Source of the DNA: JACJXF01 sp964349045
GTDB taxonomy: Bacteria > Bacteroidota > Bacteroidia > Bacteroidales > GCA-2748055
NCBI GenBank assembly: GCA_964349045.1
Contig: CAYGFI010000035.1
Span: 1 to 34,431 of the forward strand
Reading direction: 5' to 3'
DNA length: 34,431 nt
Shown here piece by piece: positions 24,674 to 31,630 of the stretch. Position 1 is the stretch's first letter; each line of letters begins with the position of its first letter. The notes beneath the pieces were generated by a model. It saw nothing but the letters and a program-made list of their open reading frames with translations. It made no database searches and was not told the DNA's origin. A program made the translations under genes and the position numbers.

Positions 24674-25381
24674 TTAATCTTTTTTTGTTGACAGAATATT
24701 CTGACGAATACATCCCAGAACGATAAGATATTGAGCCGTAACGTAGGTAATCATTATCATTGTGCCGGCAAAATTAATTTTCATATGAAATTTATTTATG
24801 GCAATCAATGTGTCAGAGATAACAAAAAGCATTGCACCCATAACCACCAGGATGTAGCTGAGTCCGTTAACCTTTCCATAGCGGTTCAGCGCTGATAGCA
24901 GCATAAGCAAAATGATCAGGGTATAAGCAATTACAGGGATCTTCATATCACCCAGGCTTCGATAAAGGTAATAAAGCATTATTGATCCGTACAGAACAAC
25001 CAGAAATATCTGGTAAAGACGGGTGTTAAATACCGAATTTTTACCCTTTGGAAGGCTAAAGCCAATAAAATATATCAGATGGGTAATGAGAAAAGAACTC
25101 AATCCCGCGATAAAGAATAAATCGGTTGAAAATTTATTGGTGAAATTGCCGTCAGCAAGCTGCAGAATGACGTCTCCAAGCCAGGAAAAGAAAAGCCCTG
25201 TCATGATCAGCCGATGAAACATGTCATATCTTCCCCTTACCGTAAAATGGTAATAAACCATTAAAGAAGGAATGATCAGGGCTTTGAAAATAAGAGAGGG
25301 AAAAACTAAATCCAGATTTTCTAAAATAATGAAGATAATTGCAACAGCAAAATACCAAAGGGTGAAACGGTTTTGATTCAT
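24674..25381 (-). CDS. YhhN-family lysoplasmalogenase-like membrane protein
   Basis: 235 residues with about eight membrane helices. The YhhN blocks are visible: LFFSWLGDVILQLAD, DLFFIAGLSSFLITHLIYFI and LFVISDTLIAINKF, which carry the conserved Asp and His residues. Characterised relatives (TMEM86) hydrolyse the vinyl-ether bond of lysoplasmalogens, which anaerobic bacteria can make; whether this protein does so is not shown by sequence. It is the first gene of a minus-strand pair with the EEP gene and divergent from the BamA-like gene, sharing a 101-bp promoter region. Confidence 0.85.
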   Translation of the reverse strand: MNQNRFTLWYFAVAIIFIILENLDLVFPSLIFKALIIPSLMVYYHFTVRGRYDMFHRLIMTGLFFSWLGDVILQLADGNFTNKFSTDLFFIAGLSSFLITHLIYFIGFSLPKGKNSVFNTRLYQIFLVVLYGSIMLYYLYRSLGDMKIPVIAYTLIILLMLLSALNRYGKVNGLSYILVVMGAMLFVISDTLIAINKFHMKINFAGTMIMITYVTAQYLIVLGCIRQNILSTKKD

Positions 25382-25432
25382 ATGAGTATTAAATAACCGT
25401 AGTTTATGGAATACTTTGGTTAAAAATACGAT

Positions 25433-25440
25433 TATTTTTG
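25433..25440 (+). promoter_or_regulatory. Bacteroidota -7 box (TATTTTTG) upstream of the BamA-like gene
   Basis: Exact match to TAnnTTTG, 43 bp before the ATG at 25483. A TTTG lies at 25415-25418, but the 14-nt spacing is shorter than the usual 19-21 nt, so only the -7 element is supported. Confidence 0.35.
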
Positions 25441-25482
25441 AGAAATTAAACTAAATTGCTTCGCAAATCAAAAACTCTGCTA

Positions 25483-26829
25483 ATGAAAAAAACTACCTCA
25501 GTTCTCATGGTTATCTTTTTCCTCTCCTGCATCCCTCTCCTGGCCCAGGAAGAAAGTAAAGAAAAAGAAAAAGTTAAAACAGGATGGTCTTTTGGAGCTA
25601 TACCGGTTGTCGCATACGATTCGGATATTGGTTTTAAATACGGCGGACTTGTAAATTTCTATGATTACGGTGATGGGAGCAATTACCCAAAATACGATCA
25701 GTCTATCTACCTGGAATGGTCGAGAACCACAAAAGGTAGTGGTATTAATCAGTTTACTTATGATTCTGAAAAGCTGATCCCCGGTGTCAGGATGCTGGCC
25801 GAAGTAAGCTACCTTACTGAAAAAGCGCTCGATTTCTATGGTTTCAATGGATATAATGCTTATTACAATTCCAGTTTCGAAGATCAGGATGACCCGGCAA
25901 ATTATAAATCGAGGATGTTTTATCGTATGGACCGCAATATGCTTCGGTTAAAAACTGATTTTATAGGAAAGCTGCCCGTTGAGCATCTAAAATGGTTCGG
26001 TGGCATCGAGTTCTATAATAATAAAGTGGATACTGTTGATATAAATAACCTTAATGAGGGTAAAGATGTTGCCGATTTATTACCCGGGATAGGAGGTGGT
26101 TTGTACGGCGATTTTGTAGATTGGGGTCTTATACCTGCAGATCAGGCAGATGGAGGTAATACGACTCTCTTTAAGCTTGGCGCGATTTATGATACCCGTG
26201 ATAATGAGCCCAACCCTATGAAAGGTATCTGGACCGAGCTGCAGATCCTTGCTGCACCGGGTTTTCTCAGTGACGATTATGGCTACACCCGTATGGCTTT
26301 AACTCACAGGCAGTATTTCACCCTGGTACCCAAATCTCTGAACCTGGTTTACCGTTTGTCTTACCAGGCTAAGTTATCAGGCACAATGCCATTCTACATG
26401 CTTCCATTTGTGTTTAATTCTACTCCCCAGCTTACCCGCGATGGTCTCGGGGGAGCAAAAACAATGCGTGGAATTCTAAGGAACCGTGTGGTTGGAGAAG
26501 ATTTTGTTTACGGGAACACTGAAATACGCTGGAAAGTTCTGAGAACAGTTGTGCTCAACCAGAATTTTTATATCGCACTTGCCGGATTTGCAGATGCAGG
26601 GATGGTTACCGGTAAATATGAACTTCCCGTTATCACAGATCCGATTGCTAAAGCAGCCGCTGATTTGTGGCTGGATAATGGTGATGATGAAAAGCTCCAT
26701 GTGAGCTATGGCGCGGGAATCCACTTTGCACTAAACGATAATTTCATTGTAACGGTAGATTACGGTTTGGCTGCCGACAAACGAGATGGCGACAGTGGGA
26801 TGTATATCGGATTGAATTTTCTGTTTTAA
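25483..26829 (+). CDS. BamA/TamA-like (Omp85-type) outer membrane beta-barrel protein
   Basis: 448 residues from the ATG at 25483; an in-frame TTG at 25456 would place nine extra residues before a good signal peptide (1-21, ending LLAQ), so it is not used. The mature part is an alternating-residue barrel ending in the aromatic strand GMYIGLNFLF. Omp85-like segments are YDTRDNEPNPMKGIWTELQI and DGLGGAKTMRGILRNRVVGE, the latter like the conserved loop-6 (V)RGF/Y motif of BamA barrels. It lacks POTRA domains, so it is a short surface-antigen-type member, not the essential BamA. Its role is probably in export or insertion of lipid or protein, but that is inference. A strong hairpin follows at 26859. 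Confidence 0.82.
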   Translation: MKKTTSVLMVIFFLSCIPLLAQEESKEKEKVKTGWSFGAIPVVAYDSDIGFKYGGLVNFYDYGDGSNYPKYDQSIYLEWSRTTKGSGINQFTYDSEKLIPGVRMLAEVSYLTEKALDFYGFNGYNAYYNSSFEDQDDPANYKSRMFYRMDRNMLRLKTDFIGKLPVEHLKWFGGIEFYNNKVDTVDINNLNEGKDVADLLPGIGGGLYGDFVDWGLIPADQADGGNTTLFKLGAIYDTRDNEPNPMKGIWTELQILAAPGFLSDDYGYTRMALTHRQYFTLVPKSLNLVYRLSYQAKLSGTMPFYMLPFVFNSTPQLTRDGLGGAKTMRGILRNRVVGEDFVYGNTEIRWKVLRTVVLNQNFYIALAGFADAGMVTGKYELPVITDPIAKAAADLWLDNGDDEKLHVSYGAGIHFALNDNFIVTVDYGLAADKRDGDSGMYIGLNFLF

Positions 26830-26858
26830 TAAAGTTAGATTAAATAATATCGACTGAC

Positions 26859-26881
26859 AAAGTCCCCCTTGGGGGGTTTTT
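26859..26881 (+). terminator. Rho-independent terminator after the BamA-like gene
   Basis: CCCCC (26864-26868), a TT loop closing as a C(UUG) type turn, then GGGGG (26871-26875), extended by A-T and G-T pairs and followed by TTTTT (26877-26881). It lies 30 bp after the stop at 26829. Confidence 0.6.
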
Positions 26882-26962
26882 GGAACCAATAACTATAAAC
26901 TCTTTTTTACTCATGTTATACTCTTTCAAATTTGAAAAATTCAAGCCGATAAACCATTGATT

Positions 26963-27634
26963 ATGCTTAAAAATATTTTACTTGCTTTCCTGATTTTTGG
27001 TGGCTCCGTCAGGCTCTATCCCCAAACCATTGACAATCCGAATTATGGCCTGAAAAGTCATGAAACCCTGAATATACGATCCCTTGCATTAACACAAAAT
27101 TCTACCACACTATTCATGGAAATTGAGAACCGCAGTCTGGAAGGTAGTTTTTGCGCCGACAGAAATATTTTCATAATCCTGCCAGATGGGAAGCGGCTAA
27201 AAATAAAAGCCACGGATGGCATTCCAAGATGTCCGGAAACATACGTTTTCAGGAGTTTTGGTGAAAAGTTGTATTTCAGTCTTACCTTCCCGCCCTTACC
27301 CGAAAACACCCCATGGTTTGATTTAATTGAAGATTGTAAAGATGCATGTTTTTCGTTTAATCCGGTTATTATAGATGCCTTGCTGAATCAGAAGATCGAC
27401 CATGCCTATGCCGTAACCGAATTAGGGGAGACAGAAGCAGCGTGCCGGGAATTTGAAGCATTGCTATCTGATTTTTCCGGTAAAAATTGCAGTTATGAAG
27501 GCGCTGTTTACTGGAACCTGGTTAGGCTTTCGAAGAAGCTGGGGGATGAAACGAAGGCCGGGGAATGGCTCGGGATGTTGGTTAACTCGGATAATCCATT
27601 GAAGGGGAAGTATATTGAGAGCCTGGAGAATTAA
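26963..27634 (+). CDS. Secreted protein of unknown function with a TPR-like C-terminus
   Basis: 223 residues from the ATG at 26963 (an upstream TTG at 26957 adds only two residues). A signal peptide ends near residue 20 (VRLYPQ). Residues about 30-120 look like a beta-sandwich domain (NIRSLALTQNSTTLFMEIEN) with cysteines in SFCADRN, IPRCPET and EDCKDACFSF that could form two disulfides. Residues about 135-220 are helical and resemble one or two tetratricopeptide-like hairpins. I recognise no family. It follows the BamA-like gene after a terminator, so it is probably its own transcript, and converges on the FadL gene with a hairpin between. Confidence 0.7.
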   Translation: MLKNILLAFLIFGGSVRLYPQTIDNPNYGLKSHETLNIRSLALTQNSTTLFMEIENRSLEGSFCADRNIFIILPDGKRLKIKATDGIPRCPETYVFRSFGEKLYFSLTFPPLPENTPWFDLIEDCKDACFSFNPVIIDALLNQKIDHAYAVTELGETEAACREFEALLSDFSGKNCSYEGAVYWNLVRLSKKLGDETKAGEWLGMLVNSDNPLKGKYIESLEN

Positions 27635-27638
27635 AAAA

Positions 27639-27664
27639 ACGAGCCGTCATTTCCGGCGGCTCGT
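27639..27664 (-). terminator. Bidirectional hairpin terminator between convergent genes
   Basis: Perfect 8-bp stem ACGAGCCG (27639-27646) with CGGCTCGT (27657-27664) around a 10-nt loop. Read on the minus strand it is followed directly by seven T residues (the A run at 27633-27639), making a strong terminator for the FadL gene. On the plus strand the tail is only moderately T-rich, so it may serve the other gene less well. Confidence 0.85.
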
Positions 27665-27686
27665 TCAGATTTTCATTTCGGCTTTT

Positions 27687-29300
27687 TTAAAAACTTAAAT
27701 CAACTCCTATACCAATAAACCAATTGTCTTTGTAATAGGTTTCGCGGGCAGGAATAATTGCTCCGGTAGGAGAGAAAACATGATCAATTGTTTTTTCTCC
27801 ATCAGCATAAATTGTATATCCAAATCCCAGGTTTACACCAATCATATCATTGATCAGATATTTTCCACCCAATCCCAGAGTATTTGAAGTAAGACTGTAA
27901 GTTAAATCACTCTGATAATTTGCATTAACACCAGTTTTGGCATAGAGGTATCCACCACTTACCAGCATTTTTTGGCTGAGATTATATTCCAGTCCGGCAG
28001 CAATTTCATAAAAATTATTATCAATAACCTGATCGTTATCAACATAAGCGCCAGCAATTTTCTTTCCGTAGTTAGCCGTTTTATCGAAATAATAATGAGT
28101 TCCAACATTAGCCCCCAGCTTATCTGATAATTTATAACTGACTCCAATGGACAACATTGCAGGCATGTCATTTCTAAGTTTTTCACCATCCGGGAACATA
28201 GTTATTGGAACGCCTAAAGCAGTATATCCTAGTGTAACATCTTTTGCTGTTTTATTAGTCAGCTCGAGTTTTGTAGCCATCTCATATTTTATCCCAATAT
28301 TCAGGTTATCAACAGGAGAAAGGTTTAAACCGAAAATCGGAGTGATACCTGACCCGGTCTGTTCAACATCAACTTCCTGGTCACTAAGAATTGAAGCGGT
28401 AGCGTTATATTTTGCTTCTGCTGTTGCAAATACTGTATTAGCATCATTAATGGTAACTGTAGTAGGTGAACCGAAAGCTGTCAGTGCTCCTTCGAGCTGT
28501 GCTCTTTGAATAGCCGTAATTATTGTCATTGCTTCAGCCTGGGCCAGTGTTAAACCACCCGCTCCACCGCCAACAAGAGCAGTAGTGCTGGTTTTAGCCG
28601 CACCTGCTTGCATAGCAATTCCACTCATTATAGCATTTGCCGGAGACCAGGTGCCAGCGCCAAGAAAATTATAAACCTGGATATCTTTTAAATGTCCCAG
28701 GTACGTGTTTTTGGCCATAACGTAACGAATGCCGGCAAAAACAGAAATCATGTCATTTATTTTATAGGAAATGCCTCCCTGATATCCGAAAAAAACTGAT
28801 GTGCCTTCGAAATAAGCATCAAGTCGGTAATCATTTACTCCTTGTGAGGCTAAGGCGGGAACCAGGTCGGCTACATCCATCTCAAAAGATGGCAGTCCTT
28901 TTTCAAAGGTAGCGCCACCGCCTCCACCAACTGGATTAAAACCAAATGAGAATGCCAGTTTATCCATTTTATAAACAGCATAAACACTTGGGAAAAGGGG
29001 AGCGGAAACTTTTCCTTCGTACAGAGACTCATTTAGTCCGAAGGTTCCGCCCGGACCCGTATAAAAATTCTCAACCTTTTTTGTTTGAGCAATTGTCTGG
29101 TTGGAAATTGAAATATGAAAGCCATTATTCAGCTTCATAAGTCCGGCCGGATTAAAGTAGGCTGCTTCAATTCCAACCGATGCATCCTGCGCGGGCATTC
29201 TTACCCAGGATGCACTTTGGTTTGTGTTTGTGACGAGACCGCCGGCAAACAAAACACCGCTTAAACATACTGATGCGGCAAACGTAAGGAGTTTTTTCAT
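27687..29300 (-). CDS. FadL/OmpP1/TodX-family outer membrane transporter
   Basis: 537-residue outer-membrane beta-barrel of the FadL family, channels that bring long-chain fatty acids and other hydrophobic compounds across the outer membrane. A signal peptide covers about 1-19. The N-terminal hatch has the family NPAGL motif (residues 50-54), preceded by QDASVGIEAAYF. The barrel ends with NWFIGIGVDLSF, an aromatic C-terminal strand for BAM recognition. Residues about 230-300 hold an Ala/Thr-rich insertion (AGAAKTSTTALVGGGAGG) that makes it longer than E. coli FadL (about 420 mature residues). A well-matched promoter and terminator bracket the gene as a single transcript. Confidence 0.9.
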   Translation of the reverse strand: MKKLLTFAASVCLSGVLFAGGLVTNTNQSASWVRMPAQDASVGIEAAYFNPAGLMKLNNGFHISISNQTIAQTKKVENFYTGPGGTFGLNESLYEGKVSAPLFPSVYAVYKMDKLAFSFGFNPVGGGGGATFEKGLPSFEMDVADLVPALASQGVNDYRLDAYFEGTSVFFGYQGGISYKINDMISVFAGIRYVMAKNTYLGHLKDIQVYNFLGAGTWSPANAIMSGIAMQAGAAKTSTTALVGGGAGGLTLAQAEAMTIITAIQRAQLEGALTAFGSPTTVTINDANTVFATAEAKYNATASILSDQEVDVEQTGSGITPIFGLNLSPVDNLNIGIKYEMATKLELTNKTAKDVTLGYTALGVPITMFPDGEKLRNDMPAMLSIGVSYKLSDKLGANVGTHYYFDKTANYGKKIAGAYVDNDQVIDNNFYEIAAGLEYNLSQKMLVSGGYLYAKTGVNANYQSDLTYSLTSNTLGLGGKYLINDMIGVNLGFGYTIYADGEKTIDHVFSPTGAIIPARETYYKDNWFIGIGVDLSF

Positions 29301-29326
29301 AAGTTTTGAGGTTTAATTTAGAAAAG

Positions 29327-29357
29327 CTAAGTTATACCGATTGTTAAAATTCACAAA
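29327..29357 (-). promoter_or_regulatory. Bacteroidota-type promoter of the FadL gene
   Basis: On the minus strand, -33 TTTG (29354-29357) is followed after exactly 19 nt by TAACTTAG (29327-29334), a 7-of-8 match to TAnnTTTG. The -7 box ends 26 bp before the ATG. Confidence 0.6.
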
Positions 29358-29492
29358 GAATTTTCGACTTTTTTATTTACAGGCTTGTTGAGTTACAGGA
29401 TTCCTTTCATGTAACATATTGATTATGTATGCTTTGTGATTGATACTTTTCTTTTAAAAATAGTCTGGTTTTCGAATGAGGGAATGTGCAAA

Positions 29493-29620
29493 GTGAATTA
29501 GTAAATGAGTGAATGAGTGAATGGGATAGGTAAATGGAATTGCTCATTCACTCATTCACCCATTTACCCATTCACTCATTCACCCATTCACCCATTCACT
29601 CATTTACTTATTCATTCACT
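29493..29620. repeat. Large inverted repeat of GTGAATGR octamers
   Basis: Left arm 29493-29524 holds GTGAATTA, GTAAATGA, GTGAATGA, GTGAATGG. Right arm 29543-29620 holds nine 8-nt units of CTCATTCA, CCCATTCA or CCCATTTA type, the reverse complement of the left units, plus a partial. The arms could fold into a long imperfect hairpin. It lies in the 423-bp gap between the divergent FadL and phosphatase genes. The open frame across it (repeated IHSFTH) is a product of the repeat and not a gene. Confidence 0.9.
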
Positions 29621-29723
29621 TTCTCTATTTCCCTTGTTGCAAAACATATAGTAAATCACATAAAATATATCTATTTTTTCAGTTCCAAATTAGGTAATAT
29701 TCAAGTTGAAAATACTGATAAGA

Positions 29724-30437
29724 ATGCACAATAATTTATATTACCGAAGAATAGTAATTGGCGACATTCATGGTTGCTACAGAACCCTAAAGAAGCTGAT
29801 TGAGTCGCAGATAAAACCCGAAAAAGACGACCATATCTATTTTGTTGGCGATTTAATTGATCGTGGTCCAAGGAGCCGTGAAGTGCTTGATTATATTATA
29901 GACCTCAAATGGAAAGGTTTTAATATTTATCCTGTGAAAGGGAATCACGAAGATCTGTTTGTTAAAGCATTTTCAGATGAGGAATATCTTCTGGCCTGGT
30001 TTCAGAACGGTGCACAGGAAACCCTTCAAAGTTTTGACATCCCTGAAAATATTATAAACGATTACGAGGGATTACGGCTGATTCCTGAAAGTTATATTCA
30101 CTTTCTTTCCGGCTTACCTTATTATTACGACCTGGAAGATTATATAATTGTTCATGCCGGATTAAACTTAACATCGCCTGACTTTTTCGAAGATATTCAC
30201 GCTATGCTCTGGAGCCGCGAAATTAAAGGACTTAATTTTCTTAATGAGCGCAAAGGCATCATCCATGGTCATACTCCTATGCCCATTGTTACCATTAAAC
30301 CAAATCTAACCCGGAAAGACTCACGAAACCTGAATATCGATGCCGGTTGCGTGTATAAGGAACTTCCAGGTTACGGGATCCTTGCAGCATTGGAACTGGA
30401 TTCAAGGAAATTGTATGTGCAGGAGAATGTGGATTAG
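29724..30437 (+). CDS. Serine/threonine-type metallophosphatase (PPP family)
   Basis: 237 residues from the ATG at 29724; the TTG at 29706 is a less likely start. It is a single calcineurin-like phosphoesterase domain of the bacterial PPP group (PrpA/PrpE-like). Metal and catalytic motifs are GDIHG (13-17), GDLIDRG (42-48), GNHED (73-77), IIVHAGL and IIHGHTPMP. Such enzymes dephosphorylate proteins on Ser/Thr or His, or cleave Ap4A; the sequence favours a protein-phosphatase type but does not settle it. No partner kinase is adjacent. It ends 8 bp before the assembly gap. Confidence 0.87.
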   Translation: MHNNLYYRRIVIGDIHGCYRTLKKLIESQIKPEKDDHIYFVGDLIDRGPRSREVLDYIIDLKWKGFNIYPVKGNHEDLFVKAFSDEEYLLAWFQNGAQETLQSFDIPENIINDYEGLRLIPESYIHFLSGLPYYYDLEDYIIVHAGLNLTSPDFFEDIHAMLWSREIKGLNFLNERKGIIHGHTPMPIVTIKPNLTRKDSRNLNIDAGCVYKELPGYGILAALELDSRKLYVQENVD

Positions 30438-30445
30438 GGTGATGA

Positions 30446-30545
30446 NNNNNNNNNNNNNNNNNNNNNNNNNNNNNNNNNNNNNNNNNNNNNNNNNNNNNNN
30501 NNNNNNNNNNNNNNNNNNNNNNNNNNNNNNNNNNNNNNNNNNNNN
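30446..30545. other. Assembly gap of 100 N
   Basis: Exactly 100 undetermined bases, the usual placeholder for a scaffold join of unknown length. Genes on each side are both complete, but their adjacency, distance and even the sequence between them are not known. Confidence 0.98.
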
Positions 30546-30558
30546 TAAATTTACATCC

Positions 30559-31452
30559 ATGAAACACATAAGAATCCTTATACTTTTACTCATTTTTGTG
30601 GTTATTCCTTTCGCATGCAGGGATTCCCCGGATACCCGATATGAAAAAGAAATAGCCTCCTGGAGGGAAGCCCGTCTTGAACGGCTGAAAAGTAAAACCG
30701 GATGGCTTAACCTGGCGGGTCTTTACTGGCTTAATGAAGGTATAAATACTTTCGGCTCCGATTCATCCAATCTGATTGTTTTCCCTTCAAATGCAATCCC
30801 TTTTTTTGGAAGCATCCAAAAAACAGGCGATAACCTCCTGTTTATTGCAGCGAAAGGTTCAGAAGTCACCGTGGATGGGGAACTTGTTCCTCAGGCTTCG
30901 CTCCTTTCAGACGCAACTGGCAAAGCTAGTCTGATGGAATACGGAAGTATGGCGTGGTATATTATAAAGAGGGATGAACAATACGGCATCCGTCTGCGCG
31001 ATTACAAACATCCCAGAATCGGGCAGATGGATTCAATCCCCTGTTATGAAACCTCTGAAAATTGGAAAATAGTTGCAGATTATATCCCGTTCGATTCTAT
31101 CCTGAAAATCGAGATTGCTACCGCTACCGGTGGAACTGAGGTCAGTAACTGCCCCGGAAAACTGGTATTCAGAAAAGGTTTGAAAAGATATACACTACTC
31201 CCCTTTTCCGAAGGCAACGACTTTTTTATTATTGTTGCCGATAAAACCAACGGAATAGAAACCTATGGAAACGGAAGGTATATGTACGCTTCGCTTCCCG
31301 ATTCAACCAATAAAGTAATTCTAGATTTTAACAAGGCTTATAACCCACCCTGCGCATTCAGTCCTTTTGCCACCTGCCCGATGCCCCCACGGGAGAATAT
31401 CCTGGATCTCAGAATTGAGGCGGGGGAGAAAGAGGTGCATTTGGGTTCGTGA
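30559..31452 (+). CDS. DUF1684-family lipoprotein
   Basis: 297 residues starting at the ATG 30559, just after the N run; the longer frame through the N run is an artefact. A lipoprotein signal ends in VIPFAC (Cys20). The body matches the DUF1684 family: WREARLERLKSKTGWLNLAG near the start of the mature part, YGIRLRDYKHP in the middle, and near the C-terminus DFNKAYNPPCAFSPFATCP then PRENILDLRIEAGEK. The family is widespread in Bacteroidota and actinobacteria and has no proven function. The TGA stop lies inside the first octamer (GTGACCGC at 31449-31456) of a downstream repeat array. Confidence 0.87.
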   Translation: MKHIRILILLLIFVVIPFACRDSPDTRYEKEIASWREARLERLKSKTGWLNLAGLYWLNEGINTFGSDSSNLIVFPSNAIPFFGSIQKTGDNLLFIAAKGSEVTVDGELVPQASLLSDATGKASLMEYGSMAWYIIKRDEQYGIRLRDYKHPRIGQMDSIPCYETSENWKIVADYIPFDSILKIEIATATGGTEVSNCPGKLVFRKGLKRYTLLPFSEGNDFFIIVADKTNGIETYGNGRYMYASLPDSTNKVILDFNKAYNPPCAFSPFATCPMPPRENILDLRIEAGEKEVHLGS

Positions 31453-31526
31453 CCGCATGACGGCGTGACGAGCGTGACGGAAGACATCACATCGTCACGC
31501 CGTCACGCCCGTCACGCCCGTCACGA
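31449..31526. repeat. Inverted array of GTGACGGC / CGTCACGC octamers
   Basis: The left half has GTGACCGC, ATGACGGC, GTGACGAG and GTGACGGA; the right half has CGTCACGC three times and CGTCACGA, with single-base spacers. The two halves are reverse complements around a short centre (about 31483-31490) and could form a GC-rich hairpin directly after the DUF1684 stop codon, a possible terminator. Confidence 0.9.
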
Positions 31527-31630
31527 TTATCACATTTCGTTCAAAAAAAGCCCTCCTCACGCTGAGATTTTAAATCTGACGACATTAATGAATATCAAAG
31601 CTCGTCGATCATAATTTAAAATTCCCGGCC

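Noticed and set aside
29534..29734. Small protein with repeated IHSFTH-type text
   Set aside because: It is the translation of the 8-nt tandem array plus a random tail; the real gene begins at 29724.
30340..30558. Extension of the DUF1684 gene upstream through the N run
   Set aside because: The frame crosses 100 undetermined bases and overlaps the phosphatase gene out of frame; the ATG at 30559 with a lipoprotein signal is the clear start.
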